Of a stretch of DNA of 64,000 nt, positions 6,856-16,263 are shown in pieces. Source of the stretch: an uncultured Bacteroidales bacterium. GTDB taxonomy: Bacteria; Bacteroidota; Bacteroidia; Bacteroidales; UBA932. The notes under the pieces were generated by a model, which saw only the letters and a list, made by a program, of their open reading frames with translations, was not told where the DNA came from and searched no databases. Each line of letters opens with the position of its first letter. Within the stretch, counting starts at the first letter, position 1. Location: assembly GCA_946185745.1 (NCBI GenBank), contig CAMHKQ010000004.1, positions 31,749-95,748 on the forward strand. Direction: 5' to 3'. The position numbers were made by a program, and so were the translations under genes.

Positions 6856-7957
6856 GCGACTTACATTCCTCGCCCTTATGCTGGTTCCGGCCCTTGTGCT
6901 GAGCGGCTGCATGGAACAGACGGGATATCAGCAGCTTAGCGGCTATGCGCAGGGAGGCACCTGGAGCGTGAAATACAATGCCGCGGGGATAAAAGCAAGG
7001 CCGGACGAAGTGCGGAACGGCATCGAGGCCATCCTGAAAGACATAGACACTACGCTCAGCGGTTACAACAAGAGTTCTCAGCTCTCGCGCCTGAATGCCG
7101 GCGACACCATAAAGCCTGGCAGAATGCTCATGGAGATGTACGATTACAGCTACGGCATCTGGAAGGAGACCGAAGGGGCCGTGGATGTGGCGGCAGGCCC
7201 GCTGTTCGATATCTGGGGCTTCGGGTTCAGGAACGATTCCCTACCGTCCGCCGACAAGGTCGCGGCCGCGATGGCGGTGAGCGGCATGCGCCGTCTGGTT
7301 CCTTCGATGGAGGAGGCGCTGACTGCGGACGGGCGCCTGTACAGGGAGCGGCTGATCCGGAATGACGGAGATTCTTCGCTTGCGCTCAGAATGACAAAGG
7401 GGGCGGAAATGGCGACGCTTGACGGGCCGGTGCTGAATTTCAACGCAGTGGCGCAGGGGTACAGCTGCGACACCGTGGCCAGATACCTTTGCAAACTGGG
7501 CGTCAAGGATATGCTGGTGGATATAGGGGAGATATGGTGCAGCGGGCTCAACCCCTCCAGCAAACCGTGGAAAGTGGGCGTAGACCGGCCGAAGGACGGG
7601 AACAACACTCCGGGTGCCGATCTGGACGGTATTTGGGAATCTTCGGGCTCCGCCGGCCAGGGCATCGTTACCAGCGGCAATTACCGGAAATTTTACATAA
7701 AGGACGGGCGGAAGTTCTCGCACACTATAGACCCGCGAAGCGGCTATCCCGCCGAAAACACGCTCCTTAGCGCTACCGTGACGGCGCCTTCGGCGGCTTC
7801 GGCAGACGCCTATGCAACTTATTGCATGGTAATAGGATACGAGGAGGCGAAGGCCTTCATCGAAAGCCGGGCCGACCTGGAAGGGTATCTCATCCGCGCC
7901 ACTCCGGACGGAAGCATGGAGGAGTGGGCCAGCCCCGGATTCAGACTGCTGAAATAA
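6848..7957 (+). CDS. apbE: FAD:protein FMN transferase, lipoprotein
   Basis: 369 aa. ApbE attaches FMN through a phosphoester to Thr/Ser of periplasmic proteins such as NqrB, NqrC and RnfG. A lipoprotein signal (ALVLSGC, Cys about 21) places it outside the inner membrane. Family motifs: GTWSVKY near residue 38, FNAVAQGYSCDTVA in the middle and FSHTIDPRSGYP near the C-terminus, including the acidic metal-binding residues. It is the last gene of the mutL operon, overlapping rsmE, and its stop (7955-7957) directly abuts the stop of the convergent gene. Confidence 0.95.
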   Translation: MNKRLTFLALMLVPALVLSGCMEQTGYQQLSGYAQGGTWSVKYNAAGIKARPDEVRNGIEAILKDIDTTLSGYNKSSQLSRLNAGDTIKPGRMLMEMYDYSYGIWKETEGAVDVAAGPLFDIWGFGFRNDSLPSADKVAAAMAVSGMRRLVPSMEEALTADGRLYRERLIRNDGDSSLALRMTKGAEMATLDGPVLNFNAVAQGYSCDTVARYLCKLGVKDMLVDIGEIWCSGLNPSSKPWKVGVDRPKDGNNTPGADLDGIWESSGSAGQGIVTSGNYRKFYIKDGRKFSHTIDPRSGYPAENTLLSATVTAPSAASADAYATYCMVIGYEEAKAFIESRADLEGYLIRATPDGSMEEWASPGFRLLK

Positions 7958-8752
7958 TTACTTGATCTTTACGTCGGCGAAGACCGGAAGATGGTCGGAA
8001 GCTCTGTCGAGCCGGGCTACCTTCGACTTGGTGATGACTCCCGACTTGAGCGGTGTCACGCGCGTGAAGCCCGGGTTACGGAGAACCATGATGTAATCGA
8101 TGCAGATATCGGCCCCGTCGGAAGGATAGGTGGGCTGGTCGGGCGTAAGGATGTCCCAGTACTGCGCGAATTCCTGCATGCAGGCCTCGTTCCTCGGGGC
8201 ATTGAGGTCCCCAGCCAGGAAAACGGGCTTCGTGGAACGGCCGTATTTGCCAAGCACATAATTGTTTATGATGCGGGTCTGCTGGAGACGCGCGTTTTCG
8301 TACTCGTAGTCGAGATGGGTGGAGATGAAGACGTACTGCGCGGTTTCCACCACCACGAATGCACGGACTTCGCTGCCCTCGAAATGCGGGAGATTCCCGG
8401 CCGCCCCGTAGACGATGGCGGAAGGCGTGACGATGCCGTCGCCATAGGCGCCGTCCCTGTAGGGAATGGCCCTCCCGAAGCGGTATTCCCAGCCGCCGAG
8501 GCCGTAGGCGAGCTCGCGGAGCTGGTATTCGGGGTTGCGGGTGTTGCAGCTGTCAAGCTCGTTCAGCGAAACTATATCCGCCTTGTATTCCTTGATTAAC
8601 GCAGCCACGTCGGGAGCGCTGTTCTCCCCTGACTTGTGGAAAACGCCCACATTGTACTGCATGAGACGGACAGAGCCTTCCTGCTTTCCGGCAACGCCGC
8701 AGGAAACGAGGAGCAAAGCGGCTCCCAGGAGTATTATCACGCGATTTTTCAT
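7958..8752 (-). CDS. Endonuclease/exonuclease/phosphatase family lipoprotein
   Basis: 264 aa from the chosen start MKNRVIILLG at 8752, which gives a clean lipoprotein signal (LLLVSCGVAG). An upstream in-frame ATG would add 54 residues with no signal-like character. The EEP fold is recognised by LMQYNVG, IVSLNELD, ISTHLDYE, FLAGDLNAPRNE and the terminal SDHLPVF. Relatives hydrolyse phosphodiesters or phosphomonoesters, for example nucleic acids or phospholipid headgroups; the substrate is not deducible. It is divergent from the DUF3472 gene with 37 bp between them and converges on apbE without a gap. Confidence 0.88.
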   Translation of the reverse strand: MKNRVIILLGAALLLVSCGVAGKQEGSVRLMQYNVGVFHKSGENSAPDVAALIKEYKADIVSLNELDSCNTRNPEYQLRELAYGLGGWEYRFGRAIPYRDGAYGDGIVTPSAIVYGAAGNLPHFEGSEVRAFVVVETAQYVFISTHLDYEYENARLQQTRIINNYVLGKYGRSTKPVFLAGDLNAPRNEACMQEFAQYWDILTPDQPTYPSDGADICIDYIMVLRNPGFTRVTPLKSGVITKSKVARLDRASDHLPVFADVKIK

Positions 8753-8789
8753 AACGCAAAGATGCGAAAAATTATTATATTTGTATTCT
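8753..8789. promoter_or_regulatory. Divergent promoters of the EEP and DUF3472 genes
   Basis: TATATTTG at 8776-8783 on the plus strand is exactly 6 nt before the ATG at 8790. On the minus strand CATCTTTG, one mismatch from TAnnTTTG, lies 4 nt before the ATG at 8752. Both transcripts would be nearly leaderless. Confidence 0.6.
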
Positions 8790-10139
8790 ATGAAAATAAG
8801 GTATTTCCTCTGTCTGCTTCCCTGTATCGTACTGGCCCCGTCCTGCACCGGGGGAAGCGGCAATTCCAATTTCGATGAGAGTGAATACATTGCAGTCCCC
8901 TTCCGCGGCAACACTTACGTGACCGGAGCGGCAGGCGATATATACAATAAAGCCGTTTCCACCATCGACAGCGGGAGCGGCGCCCTGAAGAACTGGAACG
9001 ACGCCTCCACGGTGCTCAGCTTCTACGTCAGGACTTCCGCCACCGGGGACATGGCCCTCGCCATAAAGGCGCACAACATTCAGGACACCCACTCCTGCAC
9101 CCTCACCTTCACCGACGGCGAATCCTCCTACGATGTCACGGTCGCTTCCAAAACTCCCGTCTGCCTCAACGTGGGCACCTTCAAGGTGAGCGCTCCCGGC
9201 TATAAGAAAATAGACATCAAGGCCAAGGAAGTTTCTCCGGCAGCAGCCCAGTTCGCAAGGATAGACAAGTACCTGCTAAAAGGCTCCGCCCTGCAGGGCA
9301 AGAACTGCTATCTGCCTGAAAACAAGGTGGATGACAACTCCCTCTGGTGCCGGAGGGGCCCGTCCGTCCATCTGTTCTACACCCTTCCGCAGGAAGACGT
9401 GGAATGGTTCTACAACGAAGTGACGGTGCCCGAAGGATCGGACGTCCCCGGCAGTTATTTCATGCTGACCGGCTTCCGGGAGGGCTACATGGGCATCCAG
9501 TCCCATCCGGAAGGCCAGCCCAACACCGTGCTGTTCTCGGTCTGGAGCCCGCAGGAAACGGACGATGCATCCGCAGTGTCCGAAGACAAGAAAGTGAAGC
9601 TGCTCCGGCAGGGCAAGGACGTGGAAGCCAGGGATTTCGGCGGGGAGGGCACCGGCGGCCAGAGCTTCATGAACTATCCCTGGAAAACCGGCATCAGCTA
9701 CAAAACGCTCGTTCAGGTGCGGCCCACCGGCACCGGAGCCACCGATTACACCGGCTATTTCTGCGACGAGAAAGGAGAGTGGCACCTTCTGGCATCCTTC
9801 AGAAGGCCCCAGACCGACACCTGGTACATGGGAGCATATTCCTTCCTGGAGTGCTTCGTTCCCGAAACCAGCATCTACGCGCGCGAAGCCCGTTTCCACA
9901 ATCAGTGGGTACGGCTCAGGGACGGCAGCTGGAAAAAGATCAGTTCCGCTCGCTTCTCCTGCGACAATACCGGCATCAGCGGGTTCAGGGGAGACATGTA
10001 CGGCGCACAGGAGGGTGAAGACCTGGTCCTCAGGCACTGCGGCTTCTTCCCGGAGCAGACCATGTTCGGCACCACCTTCGCCATTCCGCAGGGAGGTTCC
10101 GCCCCGCAGATCGATTTCGCCGCTCTCGAAAGGCTTTAA
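8790..10139 (+). CDS. DUF3472-domain surface lipoprotein
   Basis: 449 aa from the start MKIRYFLCLLP at 8790, which gives a lipobox (VLAPSC) and sits 6 nt after a TATATTTG box. An N-terminal beta-rich part (residues about 30-170, like DUF5077) is followed by a DUF3472 region with the aromatic-rich segments WFYNEVTVPEG, GYMGIQSH and FSVWSP. Such proteins occur in or near polysaccharide utilisation loci and are presumed carbohydrate-active or carbohydrate-binding, but no activity is established to my knowledge. Convergent with the PUL regulator; it may belong to the GH89 locus. Confidence 0.75.
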   Translation: MKIRYFLCLLPCIVLAPSCTGGSGNSNFDESEYIAVPFRGNTYVTGAAGDIYNKAVSTIDSGSGALKNWNDASTVLSFYVRTSATGDMALAIKAHNIQDTHSCTLTFTDGESSYDVTVASKTPVCLNVGTFKVSAPGYKKIDIKAKEVSPAAAQFARIDKYLLKGSALQGKNCYLPENKVDDNSLWCRRGPSVHLFYTLPQEDVEWFYNEVTVPEGSDVPGSYFMLTGFREGYMGIQSHPEGQPNTVLFSVWSPQETDDASAVSEDKKVKLLRQGKDVEARDFGGEGTGGQSFMNYPWKTGISYKTLVQVRPTGTGATDYTGYFCDEKGEWHLLASFRRPQTDTWYMGAYSFLECFVPETSIYAREARFHNQWVRLRDGSWKKISSARFSCDNTGISGFRGDMYGAQEGEDLVLRHCGFFPEQTMFGTTFAIPQGGSAPQIDFAALERL

Positions 10140-12862
10140 CGCCTCAGGTTACGGTAGTCCTTGGGGCTCATCCCGAAGGTTTCCCTGAATATTTTGGTAA
10201 AGTAAGAGGAGGACGAGAATCCAAGCCTGTAGCCGATGTCGGATATGCGGGCGGTGGGGTCTTTCATGAGCTCGAGCGCCCTTGCCATGCGGATATCGCG
10301 GATGAGCTGGTTGGGACTCATGTCCAGTTCGGATTTCAGCTTGTTGAAGAGCGTCGCGCGGCTGCAGTTCATGCCGGCGGAAATGCTGTCCACGCCGAGC
10401 CCGAACTCCCCGATATTGTCCTGGATGTATTTGATGACAGCTTCCACGAACACGGATTTTTCCTTGTCCATGATGAGTTGAATCGGACTTCCGGCGCTTT
10501 CCGAAGCGCCCTGCCGGCGATTGTCCGGATGCCATAAAGAGAGTTTAAGGCTGTATTCCTCGAGCTTCCTTTTCTTTTTTTCATTCTCCGAGACAAGCGA
10601 AATCACGAGGTAGACGAGCCCGATGCCGGCGAAGATTCCCAGCAGGATGGAAGCGAGCCGGAGCGGTGGCCACCGGACGTCTATTTCGAGCGTCGAACTC
10701 TCCCCGAATGGTTCCGCGGGGTTCTGTGCCGCCGCCACCTCGAATACGTACCTGCCCGGGCAGACGTTTAGATAGGACGCGCCCCCTTCGCCGTCCCCGC
10801 GGGGGAGCATGTGCCATTCATTGTCGTGGCCTATCAGCCTGTAACGGTAGACGTTATTGCCGGGAGTGTCGTAGTCGAGCGAGACGAAGGAGATGCGGAA
10901 GTCGGCGGCGGCACTCTCCAGCTTCACTCCGGAATCGGACGATATGTCCATGGGGCCGCTCCCGTCCATCCCGCTGAAACCGGTAATCATCACCCCGATG
11001 TTCCTGCTCACCATGTTGCTCTTCAGGGATTCCGGCAGAAACCCGTTGAGCCCGCGGTTGCATCCTATGAAGATGTCGCCGCTGGAGCTGTTCAGGCAGG
11101 AGTTGTAGGTGAAAGCATGGCTCAGGAAGCCGTCTTCCCGGCTGAAGCGCCAGACTCGGGAGACGTCGCAGCAGAGCACTCCTCCGTCGGTGATGAGCCA
11201 GAGCCCGCTGTTGTCGGACACCATTCCGAGGATGAGGGGCTCCCCTATGTCCCAGCGCGGGGAACGCACAAGGGAACCGTCTTCACGCATAACGTACAGG
11301 CCCTTGTCGGTACCGACGTACAGGTTGCCTTCATAGACCTCGATGGAGGTAACCCCGCGGGGGCCGTCAGTATCGCCCTCGTAATGTCCGGAATAGCCTC
11401 CGGAGTCCATGTCGTATGACAGCAGTCCCCAGCCGTTGGAGGCGAAATAGAGCTTGCGGCCCATCTGGCGGATGCTCATCACGTCGCATTCCCTGTCGAT
11501 GCGAAGGCTCCGGATAAAGCGGCCGGACCATTCCATATACCGGCATATACCGGATTTCGTGCCGAGCCACAGGTTGCCGTCCGAGTCGCGGTAAATGGAG
11601 CAGATGTCGAATTCGCCGTCGTCCATCACTTCCGGGCCGTAATGGACGGCGTGTCCGAAGGCGAGGTCGGTATGATAGAGCCCGTTCCCGAATGTGCCTA
11701 TCCACACGCCGTCGCTTTCCACCAGGATGGAGTGTACGCTGAGCGCGCGCATCCCGGGACCGAGGTCGACGCCCAGGTATTCGCCGTCAGCCGGATTGAA
11801 TAAGCTAAGGCCTCCGTCGTCGGCTCCGAGGGCAAGGCGTCCGTCAGGCATCTGCCCGATGACAGTGACCACCTGCCCGCATTCCTTGGGAGGCAGGGTG
11901 GTGATGATGTCGGCGCCGGTGCCATAATAGTTTACACCGCTGAAATAGGTTCCCGCCCATAGCGCGCCGTCCCGGTCGAAGAACAGGGAGATGAAGACGC
12001 CGTCGTCGAGCTTTTCGAGCTCTCTGGAATGGACATGACAGGCATACAGCCCGTCCGAGGTTCCGAGCACGAGCCTCCCCTGCCCGGACGCGGCCACGGA
12101 ATGAAGCTCGGTTCCGGCCAAACCGGACAGGACGGAGTAGAAATGCATGCTCGCTATTTCAAGACGGAACATTTTCCCTTCCGGGGAACACACCCACATG
12201 TCGCCGAAGGAATCCACGCAGGCGAAGGAGGCCGAACCGATAGAGGCACCGGTAAGGTTGTCCCTTACAGGTATGGCCACGAAAGAATCCGTCGCGGAAT
12301 TATAGCGATAGATGTTCCTGTCGCCGCAGAGCGCCCAGATAACGCCCTCGTTGCAGATTATTCCGGTAATGTCTTTCCGGGAAAGCTGCATCCGGTAAGT
12401 ACGCCAAGACCTGTCCTTGATGTCGTATCTGAAAAGCCCGTAATCGGAAGTGCCGACCCACAGGTTTCCACCTTCGTCAGCCTCGATGCAGCTAATCATC
12501 ACTTCGTCGTAACTGCGGGTGGTGACTTCGAAGGGGACCTTCACGAGCGAATCGTCGCTCAGCATGAAGAGGCCTTCGCGCGTTGCGACGTAGAAATCTC
12601 CTCCAGGGGTGGAGCAGAGGTCGTAAACCGCCTTGTTGAAGGGCAGGCCGCCCTCGCACCCAATCCTGAGAAGCGCCTGGCTGTCGTAACGGCACAGGCC
12701 GTACTTCGTGCCGAAATACACGAACCCGCCGCGGTCCTGGCCCACCGTGTTGACTATGTCCGAGGGCAGGCCGTCTTCTACGCTGATATTCCGGACTTTA
12801 GCCTGCACAACCGCAGGCAGGAGCATCAAAACGGGTACAAACAGCAGGAAAAAGCGCTTCAT
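10136..12862 (-). CDS. Propeller sensor / AraC-type regulator without kinase domains
   Basis: 908 aa. Signal peptide, then two-component-regulator propeller repeats (for example NLWVGTSDYGLFRYD, NLWLGTKSGICRY) to about residue 640, a Y_Y_Y domain (about 655-725), one transmembrane helix (about 733-757), a short cytoplasmic linker, and a C-terminal AraC/HTH_18 domain (about 805-907, ending FGMSPKDYRNLRR). A classical hybrid two-component system has a HisKA, HATPase and receiver module between helix and HTH; here these are absent, so glycan sensing must reach the DNA-binding domain directly, as proposed for SusR. It is divergent from SusC and most likely controls the GH89 PUL. Confidence 0.9.
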   Translation of the reverse strand: MKRFFLLFVPVLMLLPAVVQAKVRNISVEDGLPSDIVNTVGQDRGGFVYFGTKYGLCRYDSQALLRIGCEGGLPFNKAVYDLCSTPGGDFYVATREGLFMLSDDSLVKVPFEVTTRSYDEVMISCIEADEGGNLWVGTSDYGLFRYDIKDRSWRTYRMQLSRKDITGIICNEGVIWALCGDRNIYRYNSATDSFVAIPVRDNLTGASIGSASFACVDSFGDMWVCSPEGKMFRLEIASMHFYSVLSGLAGTELHSVAASGQGRLVLGTSDGLYACHVHSRELEKLDDGVFISLFFDRDGALWAGTYFSGVNYYGTGADIITTLPPKECGQVVTVIGQMPDGRLALGADDGGLSLFNPADGEYLGVDLGPGMRALSVHSILVESDGVWIGTFGNGLYHTDLAFGHAVHYGPEVMDDGEFDICSIYRDSDGNLWLGTKSGICRYMEWSGRFIRSLRIDRECDVMSIRQMGRKLYFASNGWGLLSYDMDSGGYSGHYEGDTDGPRGVTSIEVYEGNLYVGTDKGLYVMREDGSLVRSPRWDIGEPLILGMVSDNSGLWLITDGGVLCCDVSRVWRFSREDGFLSHAFTYNSCLNSSSGDIFIGCNRGLNGFLPESLKSNMVSRNIGVMITGFSGMDGSGPMDISSDSGVKLESAAADFRISFVSLDYDTPGNNVYRYRLIGHDNEWHMLPRGDGEGGASYLNVCPGRYVFEVAAAQNPAEPFGESSTLEIDVRWPPLRLASILLGIFAGIGLVYLVISLVSENEKKKRKLEEYSLKLSLWHPDNRRQGASESAGSPIQLIMDKEKSVFVEAVIKYIQDNIGEFGLGVDSISAGMNCSRATLFNKLKSELDMSPNQLIRDIRMARALELMKDPTARISDIGYRLGFSSSSYFTKIFRETFGMSPKDYRNLRR

Positions 12863-13003
12863 GGGATAAAACTATCGGCTAAATTATGTTTGAATGTTCT
12901 TTTTAATAGCACAAAAATATAAAAAAATATCACTATTGTCAAAATATACAGGTTTCAATAAAAAATTAGACGATTTTACTATCATATTAGGTAAAAAGTT
13001 AAT

Positions 13004-13011
13004 TATCTTTA
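13004..13011 (+). promoter_or_regulatory. Putative -7 box of the GH89 PUL
   Basis: TATCTTTA, a TAnnTTTA variant of the Bacteroidota box, lies 41 nt before the SusC start inside a strikingly AT-rich 190-bp intergenic region. The porin gene at 23013 has the same TTTA variant (TACCTTTA). Confidence 0.4.
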
Positions 13012-13052
13012 GTCCTGCAAAAAGAAATCATTTACTAACCACCAGTAAAAAA

Positions 13053-16000
13053 ATGAAGAAACTAATCTTTGCTTTAGTGGCCATGCTGCTCCCAATGGGG
13101 TTGCTGGCACAATCTTCAGTAAGCGGCGTGGTAGTGGACACCCAGGGCGAACCTGTCATCGGGTGCGGCGTATTCGAAGTGGGCAATCCCACCAACGGCG
13201 TCGTAACCGACAATGACGGTACGTTCGCCATCAGGGTCCCCGCCAACGCGACTCTTCAGTTCTCGTGCATCGGTTATACCGAGCAGCAGATTGCCCTGAA
13301 CGGCAGGACCGACATCAAGGTAACGCTCTCGGAATCCACCGAATTCCTCAATGAGGTCATGGTCGTGGCCTTCGGTACGACGACCAGGGAGGCCTTCACG
13401 GGATCGGCGGGAACCATGGGCGAGAACGAACTCTCCAAGGTACAGCTGTCCAACGCCGCACAGGCCCTCGCAGGCCGCGTAGCAGGTGTGCAGATCAACA
13501 ATACCTCCGGACAGTTCGGCAGCTCTCCCTCCATTACCATCCGTGGTATCGGCTCCATCTACTCCGATACCGAACCCCTTATCGTCGTTGACGGCATGCC
13601 TTATGACGGCGACCTCAACCTTATCAACAGCAACGATATCGAGTCGATGGTAGTGCTCAAAGACGCAGCTTCCAACGCACTGTACGGTGCCCGAGGCGCA
13701 AACGGCGTCATCATGATCACCACCAAGCGCGGCAAGATTGGCGATGCCAAAATCACCGTCGATGCCAAGTGGGGTGTCAACAGCAACGCTCTCCAGCTCT
13801 ACAACACCGTGAGCACCAGGGAGTTCTATGAAACCTACTACAAGACCCTCTACAACCAGGCCATGCTCGACGGGGCAAGCGCCGAAGACGCCCACGCACT
13901 TGCAAACTCCGGCGTCCAGAACCCCAACATCGGTCCCGGTTACATGGTTTACACCGTTCCGCGCGGCGAAGACTTCATCCTTGCCGGCGGCAAGATGAAC
14001 CCGAACGCCACCCTCGGCGCTTTCCACAACTACGGCGGACAGACCTTCTGGATCCAGCCCGACGACTGGCAGAAGGAAGGCCTCCAGAACGGTTTCCGTC
14101 AGGAATACAACGTGTCCATCGCAGGTGCGGTCGACAAGATCAACTACTACTCTTCAATTGGTTATCTTAACCAGGAAGGTATTCAGGAAAATCAGGACCA
14201 GAAGCGTCTCACCGCCCGTCTGGGCGCCGACTACCAGGCAAAGCCCTGGCTCAAGGTGGGTGCGAACTTCAACTACACCCATTATGTCTACCACCAGACT
14301 TCCGAAGGCACCCTCAACGCAGGCTTCATCTGGCAGACCATCAAGACCCAGGCTCCGGTATATCCGGTTTACCTGCGCGACGCCAACGGCAACATCATGA
14401 AGGACAAGTGGGGTCTCGACATGTACGACTTCGCCCAGTCCTACGGCATGAACAGGGCAGGCGGAACCGGCGGCAACACCATCTTCGGCAACAAGTACGA
14501 CAATTCCGGCCATGACGGAAACTCCATCACCGCCAAGGGATATGCCGACTTCAAGCTGTTCCCGTTCCTCACCTTCACCATCAATGCCAGTGCCTACGAC
14601 TACGACCGCAAGTATACCTATATTACTAGTCCGTTCGTAGACTACTACACCAACTCTTCCGACAACGGCTACCTGTACAAGAGCCACCAGAGGGACTTCT
14701 CGTACAACACCCAGCAGCTGCTGAACTTCAACAAGGCGTTCGGCAAGCACAATGTCGGGCTCATGGTCGGTCACGAGTACTATAACACCAAGTACGAATA
14801 CATGGACATGTCGGGCCGCAACTTCGGCATCGACGGCGTAACTGAAATCGACGCCCTCCTTCAGCTCAACCCGACTCCCTCATCGAGCTCCAGCGTCTAC
14901 AACAACGAAGGTTACTTCTCCCGCGCCCTCTACGACTACGACGGAAAGTACTACCTCTCCGCTTCGTTCCGCCGCGACGCATCCTCGCGCTTCAGCGTGG
15001 ATCACCGCTGGGGTAACTTCTGGTCGGCCGGTGCCGCATGGCTCATCTCCAAGGAAAGCTTCTTCGACGTTCCCTGGGTGAACACCCTCAAGTACAAGGT
15101 CTCCATCGGTTCCCAGGGTAACGACAACATCGGCAACTATCTGTATGCCAACTCCTACGACATCGTGAACAACGACAACAAGGTCGCATTCCAGTGGCGC
15201 CAGAAGGGTACCGAGGACATCACCTGGGAAACCAACACCAACTTCAACACCGGCTTCGAATTCGAGCTGTTCGACTACCGCCTCACCGGTAGCCTCGACT
15301 ACTTCTACCGCAAGACCTCCGACATGCTGTTCCAGATCAGCACTCCGCCGTCCATCGGCTACAGCAGCTACTGGACCAACCTCGGTGACATGCGCAACAC
15401 CGGTTTCGAACTCGACCTCCATGCAGACCTCGTCCGCAACAAGAACTTCCAGTGGAACGTCGATTTCAACATCTCCACTGCAAGGGACAAGGTGCTCAGG
15501 CTTCCTGACGATCTCAAGACCGTGCAGGTCGGCGACCACATGGGCTACGTGAACGAGGATACCTCCTTCATCTCCAAGTACCGCTACTACATCGGCGAAG
15601 GACTCCCGCTGTACAGCTGGTATCTCCGCTCCTACGCAGGCGTCGATCCCGAAACCGGCGAAGCCCTTTACTGGAAGGACGTAACCGACGATGAGGGCAA
15701 TCCTACCGGTGAAAGGGAGACCACCAACATCGGCACCGAAGGCTCCTACTACCTCAACGGCAACGCGGCTCCCGACTTCTACGGCGGTCTCGGAATGCAG
15801 TTCTACCTCTACGGCTTCGACCTCTCCTTCAACCTGACCTACCAGCTCGGCGGCCTCGCATACGACTACGCATACGAAATCATCATGCACAACGGCAGCG
15901 GCAACCAGATCGGAACCACCTGGCACAAGGACATCCTCAACGCCTGGACTCCGGAGAACAAGAATACCAACGTTCCCCGCCTGAACCAGACCGATGCCTA

Positions 16001-16262
16001 CACCTCCACCCGTTCCGACAGGTTCCTCGTGGACGCCAGCTATCTCAATTTCCAGAACGTGAACTTCGGATACACCTTCCCGACCAAGTGGACCCGCGCC
16101 ATGAAGGTGGACAAGATCCGCGTCTACTGTTCCGCTGAAAACCTGTTCTTCATCTCGAAGAGGCAGGGTATGGATCCCCGTTACTCGATTGCCGGTTGGA
16201 ACAACATGTCTTCGAACAACCCCATCCGTACAATCTCCGGCGGTATAACTCTCACCTTCTAA
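13053..16262 (+). CDS. SusC/RagA-family TonB-dependent outer-membrane transporter (PUL 1)
   Basis: 1069 aa from MKKLIFALVAMLL at 13053, chosen because the upstream in-frame ATG at 12894 adds an AT-rich segment with no signal peptide. Signal peptide (to LLAQ), CarboxypepD-regulatory-like domain (VSGVVVDTQGEPVIGCGV), the conserved MVVAFGTTTREAFTGS segment, plug domain (VDGMPYDGDLN, SNALYGARGANGVIMITTK), then a long beta barrel ending in an aromatic strand (ISGGITLTF). It imports oligosaccharides with SusD. First gene of an operon with susD, a lipoprotein and GH89; the divergent AraC-type regulator is the likely activator. Confidence 0.97.
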   Translation: MKKLIFALVAMLLPMGLLAQSSVSGVVVDTQGEPVIGCGVFEVGNPTNGVVTDNDGTFAIRVPANATLQFSCIGYTEQQIALNGRTDIKVTLSESTEFLNEVMVVAFGTTTREAFTGSAGTMGENELSKVQLSNAAQALAGRVAGVQINNTSGQFGSSPSITIRGIGSIYSDTEPLIVVDGMPYDGDLNLINSNDIESMVVLKDAASNALYGARGANGVIMITTKRGKIGDAKITVDAKWGVNSNALQLYNTVSTREFYETYYKTLYNQAMLDGASAEDAHALANSGVQNPNIGPGYMVYTVPRGEDFILAGGKMNPNATLGAFHNYGGQTFWIQPDDWQKEGLQNGFRQEYNVSIAGAVDKINYYSSIGYLNQEGIQENQDQKRLTARLGADYQAKPWLKVGANFNYTHYVYHQTSEGTLNAGFIWQTIKTQAPVYPVYLRDANGNIMKDKWGLDMYDFAQSYGMNRAGGTGGNTIFGNKYDNSGHDGNSITAKGYADFKLFPFLTFTINASAYDYDRKYTYITSPFVDYYTNSSDNGYLYKSHQRDFSYNTQQLLNFNKAFGKHNVGLMVGHEYYNTKYEYMDMSGRNFGIDGVTEIDALLQLNPTPSSSSSVYNNEGYFSRALYDYDGKYYLSASFRRDASSRFSVDHRWGNFWSAGAAWLISKESFFDVPWVNTLKYKVSIGSQGNDNIGNYLYANSYDIVNNDNKVAFQWRQKGTEDITWETNTNFNTGFEFELFDYRLTGSLDYFYRKTSDMLFQISTPPSIGYSSYWTNLGDMRNTGFELDLHADLVRNKNFQWNVDFNISTARDKVLRLPDDLKTVQVGDHMGYVNEDTSFISKYRYYIGEGLPLYSWYLRSYAGVDPETGEALYWKDVTDDEGNPTGERETTNIGTEGSYYLNGNAAPDFYGGLGMQFYLYGFDLSFNLTYQLGGLAYDYAYEIIMHNGSGNQIGTTWHKDILNAWTPENKNTNVPRLNQTDAYTSTRSDRFLVDASYLNFQNVNFGYTFPTKWTRAMKVDKIRVYCSAENLFFISKRQGMDPRYSIAGWNNMSSNNPIRTISGGITLTF

Positions 16263-16263
16263 A

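Noticed and set aside
8535..8789. Longer start for the DUF3472 protein overlapping the divergent EEP gene
   Set aside because: It would cross the divergent promoter region and the antisense gene; the start at 8790 gives a lipobox and follows a TATATTTG box.
12894..13052. N-terminal extension of SusC from the ATG at 12894
   Set aside because: The segment is AT-rich promoter DNA; MKKLIFALVAMLL at 13053 is a proper signal peptide start.
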